A DNA stretch of 64,000 bases from Helianthus annuus (taxonomy: Eukaryota > Streptophyta > Magnoliopsida > Asterales > Asteraceae). The translations under genes were made by a program, and so were the position numbers. This document shows positions 56,130 to 64,000 of the stretch, in pieces. The stretch covers positions 116,246,916-116,310,915 of the forward strand of contig NC_035437.2 of the NCBI RefSeq assembly GCF_002127325.2, in the 5' to 3' direction. The notes under the pieces are model-generated. The model had not been told where the DNA came from. It ran no database searches and was given only the letters and a program-made list of their open reading frames with translations. Every line of letters begins with the position of its first letter. Position 1 is the stretch's first letter.

Positions 56130-57623
56130 CTATTTGTCCCAACTAAAACCCTCTGCAACAAACTCATCATCTTGATCTATTATCCCAAAATAAGCTTTCT
56201 TATTTGCTTCTTCGATCATTTTTCCATGAGCAGTTTTCTGATCCTTTTGTTGAGGTTGTTGATCAATCTGATGAAAGATTGATTTCTGATAATAATTGCT
56301 CTTTTCTTGATTCCCAGTTGCTTCTTGGTTTTTACACTCTCGTTTAAAATGACCCTTTCCTTTACAACGAAAACAAGTTACTTTAGACTTGTCAAACCCT
56401 AATGGAGAGGTAGCCATTCCTTGAAACTCATCTCTGCCGGTGATTTGCTGAAATTTTTCAGCTCTTCTAACAGCACTGGCCATGCACCATTTCACATCCA
56501 TCAATTCAAGTTCTTCTGCGTCAATCTGGTCATAATCTTCTTTCGTAAGCATCGGATTACCAATTCTTCCTGCAACTAAGCTTTCATACGACTCTAACAT
56601 GGCGACAAGAGATGCCATGTGTTGTTTAGCCAATTCAGGAGACAGATTTTGACCATTCTGAATGTTCAAAGTCACATTGCATTGAAGATTTGTAGAATTC
56701 TGCTGTTGAGGACTTGATGTTGTGCTATTTGGATCAAAACTCGAAAATGATGAAGAATATCCACCACTTTGAGTTGTGGTGCTAACATTTGGACTTGAAG
56801 AACCATCAGCACTAAAAGCAGTACTAATCTTTGGACTTTGACTAGGGGTAGCCTCAAACTTGTTCCCTCGATAATACAGACTGACATCCTGTTTGGCATT
56901 TGGATTTGTCATGATAGCAGTTTTCTGAATATCTAATTCCTGCTCTTCAATTTTCTGAATGAATTGTGCCAAATTCATACTCTCAGACTTTCTCATGAGT
57001 TTCACAATCATCAAATAAGTTCCCCACTTATGCTGTGGTAAGGCCTCAGCTAGTTTATCGACCCACTCATCATCCTCTTTCTTAATGTCCAATCTTCCCA
57101 TTTCCAATACCAGATGACAATATCTATCAATGGTCTGCTTTGTTGTTTCATGATCAAAAGCTGAAAACATATCAAACGATTTCTTCAATAATGCCTTTTT
57201 GTTCTTGATCATATCAGCACTTCCTCTGAATTTCTGAATCAAAGCCTCCCAAATTGATCTAGCTGTACCAGAATGTTGAAGCAACACAAAGATATCTTCT
57301 TTAACTGCTTGCTGGAGAATGCTGATCATCATCTTTTCACTTGTGTATTTCAATTTGTCAGTTTCTGAAAAATCACAAAAAGCTTTATCAAGCCCACGTT
57401 CATTCTTTGGTTTCTCGTAATCCTTCAACAATGAACACCATGCATCAAATTTGTAAGCTTGCACCCAGTTTTCGAATCGATTTTTCCAACCCTGAAAATC
57501 TTCAATGTACATCAGTTTCGGTGGTTTCTGATGAGTTCCCGTCTCATTCTCACTGTACAATGTTTCAGCAGCAGTAACAGGAGCAATGGGTGTCGCGAAT
57601 GCATTGTAGAATTCCTCAGCCAT
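56130..57623 (-). CDS. Copia-type Gag (UBN2 family), 497 aa to a premature stop
   Basis: ATG at 57,623. Residues about 35-235 form a UBN2-like capsid domain: YIEDFQGWKNRFENWVQAY, ISILQQAVKEDIFVLLQHSG, ARSIWEALIQKF, and MFSAFDHETTKQTIDRYCHL. A Ser/Gln-rich linker follows, then a CCHC knuckle CFRCKGKGHFKREC at about 415-428. The frame ends in TAG after FSWDK, but the same frame continues for about 60 codons and on into the next ORF, so the stop looks like a nonsense mutation. Gag packages the RNA in virus-like particles; this copy could supply at most a truncated protein. Confidence 0.88.
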   Translation of the reverse strand: MAEEFYNAFATPIAPVTAAETLYSENETGTHQKPPKLMYIEDFQGWKNRFENWVQAYKFDAWCSLLKDYEKPKNERGLDKAFCDFSETDKLKYTSEKMMISILQQAVKEDIFVLLQHSGTARSIWEALIQKFRGSADMIKNKKALLKKSFDMFSAFDHETTKQTIDRYCHLVLEMGRLDIKKEDDEWVDKLAEALPQHKWGTYLMIVKLMRKSESMNLAQFIQKIEEQELDIQKTAIMTNPNAKQDVSLYYRGNKFEATPSQSPKISTAFSADGSSSPNVSTTTQSGGYSSSFSSFDPNSTTSSPQQQNSTNLQCNVTLNIQNGQNLSPELAKQHMASLVAMLESYESLVAGRIGNPMLTKEDYDQIDAEELELMDVKWCMASAVRRAEKFQQITGRDEFQGMATSPLGFDKSKVTCFRCKGKGHFKRECKNQEATGNQEKSNYYQKSIFHQIDQQPQQKDQKTAHGKMIEEANKKAYFGIIDQDDEFVAEGFSWDK

Positions 57624-57649
57624 GATTTGGTAACACGTTTTTCAATAAC

Positions 57650-57985
57650 AGACAGTTTCAAGCGGAATAACCAATCAACAGTTCAAGTGAAATATCAAAC
57701 TACCCTTTTCAAGTGGAATATCAACTTTAAGTTTCAAGCGGAATCACGAGCAGTACATTCAAGTGAAATACCCAACACCGTTTCAAGCGGAATACCCAAC
57801 TTAGCTGTTTGGAGCGGAATCAGTCAAGTTTTTGAAGCGGAATCTCTTATCTAGAGTGGAATATCCAAACTGAAGCGGAATCAGTGCACATTCAAGCGGA
57901 ATATCAGATTTCGCTTGAATTTTTCAAGCTAAATAACAGGTTTGAAGCGGAATCGGGTTGTAGATCGTTCAAGCGGAATCACTTC
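57650..57985 (-). repeat. Leader array of TTCAAGCGGAATC
   Basis: About fourteen variants (TTCAAGCGGAATA/C, TTGAAGCGGAATC, TTCAAGTGGAATA), spaced about 20-30 bp, nearly all in the same orientation on the plus strand, between the primer site and the gag start. Further copies lie in both LTRs. Confidence 0.85.
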
Positions 57986-58171
57986 GAGAGTCCATTTCTG
58001 CCATTTTTAGATTGAATTTTGCTGTGAAACTTTCAAGGGTTTGTTAATATGTAGTTTTATACAATTTGTGAAAAATTGAGCTGATTTTAACCGTGAAAAC
58101 TTGTTCAGATTTAAAAAGAAGGTGTAGAAGTCAGAAAAATTGTTGTTTTTGGCAAGAACTCTTCTTCCTGA

Positions 58172-58183
58172 GCTCTGATACCA
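58172..58183 (-). other. Primer-binding site, tRNA-iMet type
   Basis: Minus-strand TGGTATCAGAGC, two bases inside the 5' LTR. Confidence 0.95.
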
Positions 58184-58185
58184 CT

Positions 58186-58631
58186 TGTAGGATCGTGTTC
58201 GTGACCCAAACGAGTCAATCGGAAGAGCTCTTATCCGTTTCAGAGGCGGAAAAAAAGAAACGGACTTGAAAAACAGCTTGTTTCACTTAAATTTGCCTTG
58301 TATATTGATTTCACACTGATTACAGTCAAACGGCACTTCGGCAGCAGTTCGGTACCGGAAACTAGGAATTCTACCAAATGATTACGCTTGAAGGTATTTA
58401 TAGAGGAAGGGGTTCCGCTTGAAAGTGTCATGAGACAGTTCAAGCGGAATCACAACAAACTGATTTCGCTTGAAAGTGACTCATGACAGTTTCAAGAGGA
58501 ATCACCTCTTCGAGCGGAATCAGAACAAATTCATCCTAAAACAACCTATTTTCTCGTACAACGCGCCCTGATCTATCAATTCTAATACTAGACTCGATAC
58601 AAGACGAAGTCGACAGACGTATGCACCAACA
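58186..58631 (-). repeat. 5' LTR of the gag-only copia element
   Basis: 446 bp, co-linear with 51,519-51,964. On the minus strand it ends ...CCTACA, followed by AGTGGTATCAGAGC, which contains the primer site. Confidence 0.95.
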
Positions 58632-58636
58632 GTCTA

Positions 58637-59303
58637 TATAGAGATATATTGGCTACCTGGTCAGGGGTTAAGGGAATGGTTTGGTATGGTTCTTGCCTTG
58701 TTCAGTGTATAGACCCTGCAAGGACCTGGGTCAAGCTTACTAGGACCTCCTTCAATACCCACTGGTATTGGATGGCGGGGGTGCGTATGGCTTAATCCCC
58801 TCATATGTAAACTACTATTAATACATTAACCCGGCTACTTAGGATTGTATCCCTGCTGACTCAAACCACTTAGCCGAGGGTAAAGTCACCTTCAAAAGAG
58901 GGGCCTACTACTATAACTAAGATAATCTCTTAAAAAGTGCAAAAGTGCGGAAATCATCAAAGGTTACATTAAAGGCGAGTCGGATCTAAGTGATTCATCC
59001 TGTCTATATCTGTTTTTATTTTATTTTATTTTCAGCATTATTAGTTTTTATTTTCATGTTTAAAACCTTTTCTAAAACTTTTGATTTGATTAGACGTTGA
59101 GGATAAACCGGTACTAAAAGCTCTTGTGTCCTTGGACGACCTCGGTATCTTACCAATGCTATACTACGCTCACGATGGGTGCACTTGCCCATATGTGTGT
59201 TTAGTGTTAGTAGAATATCGTGTTTTATAAATTTAAAACTTGACTAAAGTGTTAAAAAGGGCTTAAAATATGATTATAAACATATCACACTCGACACGCA
59301 TCA
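58637..59303 (+). repeat. 5' LTR of the Athila element, right part
   Basis: Continues the LTR after the copia element. Non-coding. Ends CGACACGCATCA directly before the primer site (59,304 onward). Confidence 0.8.
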
Positions 59304-59652
59304 AGTTTTTGGCGTCTTTGCCAGGGACACAAGGATTTTAAGAAAGCTTAAAATCGACGGCCTAATCAGTTTTTCATTTTAGTTAGTTTTTGCATTACAG
59401 TAAGACTGAACACGGGGTCGTGCTCACTGAACACGCCCCCGTGCTGCAATTTTTTTACAAAACTCCCAGATACAGAGTCTGAACACGGGGTCGAGTTCGC
59501 TGAACACACTCCCGTGCTGCACAAAACCGGTCACATTTTCTAAAAACGCCCAAATACAGAAACTGAACACGGGGCCGTGCTCAGCCTCTGTTTCTGTTTT
59601 TATTTTTGTTTTCTGGTCCCGAGACTTTGTTGTGATATGCTGAGTGATTCTT
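59304..59652 (+). other. Athila primer site and leader with ACACGGGG...CCGTG words
   Basis: Starts with the primer-binding sequence. Contains GAACACGGGGTCGTGCTC, ACACGCCCCCGTGC, GAACACGGGGTCGAGTTC, ACACTCCCGTGC and GAACACGGGGCCGTGCTC at 59,410-59,585. They are palindromic pairs matching those in the LTR. Confidence 0.75.
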
Positions 59653-60560
59653 ATGGATCAATACTCAGGAGGTTACAACTACCACTATAAGGAGGATGAT
59701 TATAAGGAAGACTATTGTACCATTTGTGGTAATCCTCATTCGGTACAATATTGTGACCTCTTTGAGCCATCCCTTTCATACAACTACTATGAGGAGCCCA
59801 GGTACGAGCCATCCACTTCGTACACAACCTATAAAGAACTAAGGTATGAACCTTCTCCCTCATACTCATATTTTGACGAACCAAGGTATGAGCCTTTATA
59901 CTCATACTTTGAGGAACCAAGATATGAGCCTCCACCTTCATATGCTTACGATGAGGAGCCATGGCGTGAACAACCCACCTCATATGAGTATTATGAAGAA
60001 CCAAGTTACGATCCTTATCCATCATATACTTACAATGAGGAACAATGGTGTGAACCATCTACCTCATACGAGTATTATGAGGAACCAAGGATCAAACTTC
60101 CGAATTCAAGCTTTGAGGATCCTTATTCTATCTCACCCATAGCCGATAAGATAATAGAACACCTTGAAACTATCGAGCGTTGTATAAAAGAAGCCCGCGC
60201 AAGGGAAGAGGAATCTCGCGCAAGGGAAGAATTAACATGTAATAAAGAAGAGATAGTTGAAGAGGTAAAAATGGAAGAACAAGTAAGTGAAAAGCCGACA
60301 CATGAGTTAAACAACGAAAAAGGTGAGTCCGATAACGTTAAAATTCAAGAAGAGTCTAATTTTCAAGAAATTAATCTCTTGTCACCTTCTTTCGAAAATC
60401 ATTGTTTAGTACCCACTCATGCTAAGTTTTTAAAAGAGTTAAACACCAACACTAAAATTGACGAAACGGTAAGCATTAAGTTAACAAACGATCAAACTAC
60501 GCTAATAAAAGATGATCCATTTGAAATCAACATTACATCGGTTCCATGTTTTTTCAAAAT
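59653..60560 (+). pseudogene. Gag-like ORF with zinc knuckle and Tyr/Glu/Pro tandem repeats
   Basis: ATG at 59,653. Near the N-terminus is a CX2CX3HX4C knuckle, CTICGNPHSVQYC. There follow about ten units of the type YYEEPRYEPSPSYS (about 14-18 aa each, 59,790-60,090), then a helical Arg/Glu segment (IEHLETIERCIKEARAREEE) and an acidic tail. No classical Athila capsid domain is upstream. The reading frame shifts near 60,555, where the protease-like segment begins in another frame. A nucleocapsid-like role is inference from position and knuckle; the repeats are predicted to be disordered. Confidence 0.6.
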
Positions 60561-60900
60561 TCCTTTATTAGTAATATTACAATTGATAAAGATCTTTATG
60601 TTAATATAATGCCAAACTACATTTTCGAAAAATTAAGTATTGGTGATTTTTCTCCACTTCAAATACCCATTTTTCTATCTAATCGGAAAACAATAAAATC
60701 AATAGGGATAGTTGAAGATGTGTTAGTCCAAACAAATCAAATGGTAATCCCAACCAACTTAGTCATCCTTGATGACGCCCCGCTAGTGTTGCGATCTTTT
60801 GTAAAGACCTACGAAGCTTTGAAAAATCGGAAGTATAACAATCTACCCATTCAATTAGGGGCATTCAAAAAAAAATTGTCGATCTTGAGCGTTCAATGAA
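60546..60900 (+). pseudogene. Athila protease-domain remnant
   Basis: Contains VNIMPNYIFEKLSIGDFSPLQ and SIGIVEDVLVQTNQ, the pattern downstream of the catalytic Asp in Athila/Tat proteases, and APLVLRSF near the C-terminal motif. The expected D-[ST]-G or DLGA active site is not visible where it should be (KDLYVN instead), so it is probably inactive. Frame shifts lie at about 60,555 and 60,880. Confidence 0.6.
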
Positions 60901-62585
60901 ATATCCATTTGGCAATAATGACCCCCTGATTGAAGATGAAGATGAACCACCCGATACAAGAGAAGAAATCAACCACTTTGTTGAAGAAGAGGTCGCCAAT
61001 GAACAAACCTTTTTGGTTCTTGATCAAAATGAGCAACCAAATAAGGAGTCTCCTAAAGACCCACCACTTGAGCTCAAAACTTCCAAAAGGTTTGGAATAT
61101 GCTTTTCTCGACAAAGATGGTAAATTACCTGTAATTATTTCGTCAAAATTAACTAGTGTAGAAAAAGATAAATTGATCACACTTTTGAAAAAACACAAAA
61201 ACGCGATCGCTTGGAAGCTTGTAGATATTAAAGGAATAAGTCCTTCCATGTGCACGCACAAAATTTTAATGAATGATGACTATAAATCAGTAATACAACC
61301 ACAACGTAGAGTAAATCCAAACGTCCAAGAAGTGGTTAAATATGAAGTCATCAAATTACTTGACGCCGGACTCATTTACCCAATCTCCGATAGTCCTTGG
61401 GTAAGTCCCGTTCAAGTAGTTCCTAAGAAAGGAGGCATGACGGTGGTAACTAACGAGAAAAATGAATTAATACCAACAAGAACCGTCACAGGATGGAGAG
61501 TATGTATAGATTATCGTCGAGTAAATGAGGCAACAAGGAAAGATCACTTTCCTTTACCTTTTATTGATCAAATGTTAGAAAGACTATCCGGTCACAAATT
61601 TTATTGTTTCTTAGATGGTTTTTCAGGATACTTTCAAATACCGATAGCACCCGAAGACCAAGAGAAGACAACATTCACATGTCCCTACGGAACTTTTGCT
61701 TATCGACGCATGCCTTTTGGTCTATGTAATGCCCCCGCAACCTTTCAACGTTGCATGGTGGCCATCTTCCATGATATGATATAAAAGACTATGGAAGTCT
61801 TCATGGACGACTTTTCTATCTTTGGAGATTCATATGACCAATGCCTCGATAACCTTGAACGAATGCTATCCTGATGTGAGGAAACCAACCTCTCCCTTAA
61901 TTGGGAAAAATTCCATTTCATGGTAATGGAGGGAATAGTACTCGGTCACAAAATCTCAAGCAAAGGAATGGAGGTTGATCGAGCCAAAATAGACACTATT
62001 TCTCGATTACCACCCCCATCCTCCGTTAGAGCTATCAGAAGTTTCCTTGGGCATGCCGGATTTTATACACGATTTATCAAAGACTTTTCAAAAATTTCAA
62101 GACCTCTAACAAAATTACTTGAAAAAGATGCCCCTTTCATCTTTGACAAGGATTGCAACCAAGCATTTCTAACACTAAAAGAAATGTTAGTCAATTCACC
62201 TATCATGATAGCGCCTGATTGGAAATTACCTTTTGAAATCATGTGTGATGCAAGTGACTTTGCAGTTGGAGCCCTCTTAGGACAAAGAAAAGATAAGCAT
62301 TTCACCCAATATATTACGCTAGTAAAACACTTAATGATCCACAAGAAAATTACACAACAACTGAAAAAGAATTACTAGCTGTAGTATTTGCTTCTGATAA
62401 ATTTCGTTCTTATCTTGTTCTTTCTAAAATGATAGTTTATACATACCATGCAGCCATTCGATATCTCTTTAAGAAACAGGATGCTAAACCACGTTTAATC
62501 AGATGGATTCTACTCCTCCTCCAAGAATTCGACATTGAAATAAAAGACAAAAGAGGAGCAGAAAACACCGTTGTAGATCATCTTT
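60896..62585 (+). pseudogene. Athila reverse transcriptase and partial RNase H
   Basis: A linker (60,896-61,085, in another frame), then from 61,090 the RT: LPVIISSKLTSVEKDKL, AGLIYPISDSPWVSPVQ, WRVCIDYRRVNEATRKD, FPLPFIDQMLERLSGHKF, MPFGLCNAPATFQRCM. A TAA at 61,782 and a TGA near 61,873 interrupt it; between them is the active-site region VFMDDFS. Beyond, EGIVLGHKISSKGMEVDRAK and SFLGHAGFYTRFIKDFSKIS lead to RNase H ([20 protein letters not shown]), with a frameshift near 62,305 and the rest to 62,585 ([10 protein letters not shown]). The sequence is cut there by the next LTR. Lineage: Athila; dead by at least two stops and two shifts. Confidence 0.9.
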
Positions 62586-63914
62586 TATAACAACCCTCCA
62601 AAAATATTTCTGTCACCCCTAATATATTTAGAATGCCCCTATACGTCCTAAAAAACACCCCATATACGAGAAATGACCCCAAATTGCTTTATTTTTATTT
62701 AAATTAAATAAAAACAATAAAAATGAGTCTGTCGCGGGCCGTGACAGACTACCCTTAGTTCTACGCGGGTCGCGAGCGCTTGGCCACCCGCCTTCACCCG
62801 GTACCGCCATGTGTCGAGCGCGTGTCAAGTCTAGTGTCCGAATCAGCAACCCTAGGGCCTACCCTAGTTGTCATCGCAGGCCACGAAAGCCCTTCATGTT
62901 TCCGTCGCGGGGCGCGACGCCCTCTATGATCAGCCCTATAAATAGCCTCGAGAGGTTCGGTCGACAAATCGTTCAAAACTTTTACTTCTCTCTCATTTTA
63001 TCTATAGTAGGCACTATACCCGGGCATTATACCCCCTTAATTAATGAAGTTCTGCCTCATTGTAAGTATCATAACCCCCGGTTACGTATTAGATACGATA
63101 CTCGATTGATCTAGGGTTCCGTAACGGATGTCGAGGTTCTGCCCGACGTAGTCGTTTGAATTTTGTCTCGCGGAGGGTATAACTAATGTAAATATTGGGT
63201 TATTATACTAACGCGTGTACATTGTGTAATTAATAGATAATCGCCAAGAAATCACAAAGGAAAACCCTAAGATAGCAATGTCAGTAATCTCCTTTTTGCA
63301 AACTGTTTTTACAAAACCTCAAATCTTTTACATTATATTAAACAGTCATTGAGTATTTGTATTCTACAATTATCGTCGATATGTTGGGGTTTTGTATACA
63401 AAATTTTTTACTACACCATGAGTAGTAACATGACCACAAGTCGGGTTGACAGTACCGTGGGTGGTAATTAAAGTAGAAAATAAATAAATGTAATTGTGTG
63501 ACCGCCCTCAATGTTGTAAACGGTTTTACCTGTCTTGATTAAACTGGGATTCACTCACCAGTATTTCCCACTGAGAAAATGTTTTAAACGTGTTTAAGGT
63601 AACAAAATGTGAAAGCCAAATAGAAGCCAGCTGGATAGCACTGAAGGCTTGGAAAAGTGGCTATAAAAGTTACCTAAATAAAGAGATGTTTTTATTTAAA
63701 TAAAATAGGGTTATCCCTATGAAAATGTGTGTACTAAAAACTTGGGAATTTCCCACGTGTTTAATATTATAAAAGTGTGGTATTTTACTCTGATAAAATA
63801 TTTCCTAACTACGGTCCTGATGTAATTTCCGCTGCCAAACTGATAAACACCGATACCACTGAAACTGGCCGCGGCCGCCCAATCCCAGGTAAATAGGGGA
63901 CGGGGGTTGCGACA
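62586..63914 (+). repeat. 5' LTR of the plus-strand element at the right edge
   Basis: Contains GTCGCGGGCCGTGACAGAC (imperfect palindrome), CGCGGGTCGCGAGCG and GTCGCGGGGCGCGACGCC at 62,730-62,925, and a CCTATAAATAGCCTC TATA box at about 62,934-62,948. Non-coding. Confidence 0.75.
62936..62946 (+). promoter_or_regulatory. TATA box of the right-edge LTR
   Basis: TATAAATAGCC, followed about 30 bp on by the likely start of the transcript. Confidence 0.5.
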
Positions 63915-63919
63915 GAAGG

Positions 63920-63931
63920 TGGTATCAGAGC
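63920..63931 (+). other. Primer-binding site, tRNA-iMet type
   Basis: TGGTATCAGAGC, five bases inside the LTR end. Confidence 0.95.
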
Positions 63932-64000
63932 TAAGCCACTGATTCAGCCATAGAAGTGTTCCGCTGACACCAAAGTATTATTCAATATGTTAGGAAATTA

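Larger units (their letters stand above)
51519..58631 (-). mobile_element. Ty1/copia-derived element with gag only (no pol), 7.1 kb
   Basis: LTRs 58,186-58,631 (5') and 51,519-51,964 (3'), 446 bp each, TG...CA, with a perfect 5-bp target duplication GTCTA (51,514-51,518 and 58,632-58,636). tRNA-iMet primer site at 58,172-58,183 and polypurine tract at 51,965-51,977. The interior has a long gag-like reading frame broken by two stops and a frameshift; there is no protease, integrase, RT or RNase H. By eye six substitutions separate the LTRs (about 1.3%; roughly 0.5 million years at 1.3e-8). It would need pol in trans. Confidence 0.93.
50572..62585 (+). mobile_element. Athila-type Ty3/gypsy retrotransposon, degraded, 3' part cut off
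   Basis: 5' LTR 50,572-51,518 continues at 58,637-59,303 after a nested copia insertion (about 1.6 kb in total). Its ends are TGATGTGTGT and ACACGCATCA, extended inverted TG...CA. A primer site of the Athila/Tat sort follows (TTTGGCGTCTTTGCCAGGG), then a gag-like ORF, a protease remnant, RT and RNase H. The coding region stops mid-RNase H at 62,585, where another LTR begins. Several stops and frameshifts show it is dead. RT sequence (for example MPFGLCNAPATFQRCM and FMDD) places it in the Athila lineage. Confidence 0.88.
62586..64000 (+). mobile_element. Ty3/gypsy-like retrotransposon, 5' LTR and start of leader (continues off window)
   Basis: LTR 62,586-63,914 (1,329 bp), beginning TATAACAACCC (the usual TG start may have mutated) and ending GGTTGCGACA. 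After GAAGG comes the tRNA-iMet site. The insertion truncates the Athila RNase H. Coding part lies beyond the window, so the lineage is uncertain; LTR style resembles chromoviruses. Confidence 0.75.

Noticed and set aside
59651..60142. Antisense and alternative-frame ORFs rich in Met/His
   Set aside because: Shadows of the Tyr/Glu/Pro tandem repeat of the Athila ORF.

Overview
The window is plant nuclear DNA, most probably from a eudicot and by family resemblance an Asteraceae species (inference: the retrotransposon lineages, the Helitron-type hairpin ends and the VAC14 fragment look plant; the family assignment rests on recognition, not on a search). It is a repeat-dominated intergenic block. 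The only feature that looks like an ordinary host gene is a tRNA-Arg(UCG) at 11,557-11,630. Almost everything else is transposable elements (TEs), many nested.

Layout. 1-8,700: right-hand part of a large Mutator-like element (MULE). It has the end of a FAR1/FHY3-type transposase-like gene (+), an unrecognised 179-aa ORF (-), and a multi-exon gene (-) with a DUF1985-like N-terminal region and a C48/Ulp1 cysteine-protease domain. Its introns and spacers are seeded with ATTGCGTTTTAT. A tandem hAT pair sits in one intron. 8,760-20,340: tandem repeats, four Helitron-like 3' ends in one orientation, a 1-kb hAT element, the tRNA, several MITEs and a foldback. 21,151-30,163: a MULE with ~180-bp terminal inverted repeats and 9-bp target duplication, split by a 7.6-kb minus-strand LTR element (22,308-29,933) that has no pol but carries an 850-aa ORF. 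31,670-42,267: possible Helitron split by a very young Ty3/gypsy chromovirus (32,041-41,917, minus) with full gag-pol and chromodomain but a frameshift in RT. 42,320-49,241: a chain of six TIR elements separated by (TA)n tracts. One holds two exons of the host gene VAC14, and one holds two microRNA-like hairpins. 50,572-62,585: Athila-type gypsy element (+), degraded, with a gag-only Ty1/copia element (51,519-58,631, minus) inside its 5' LTR. 62,586-64,000: 5' LTR and primer site of another plus-strand LTR retrotransposon.

How it fits together. The most interesting reading is that the 1-8.7 kb MULE is a VANDAL-like element: a transposase gene, a second ORF, and a DUF1985/Ulp1 gene related to the VANC anti-silencing factors of Arabidopsis, together with a matching short motif amplified through its non-coding DNA. 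Smaller TIR elements at 45-49 kb carry a motif with the same GCGTTTT core (ATGGCGTTTT) and could depend on such a factor in trans. More broadly, many TEs here carry a private short motif repeated many times, often palindromic. Most coding regions carry lesions; apart from the tRNA, nothing here can be called a working host gene with confidence.
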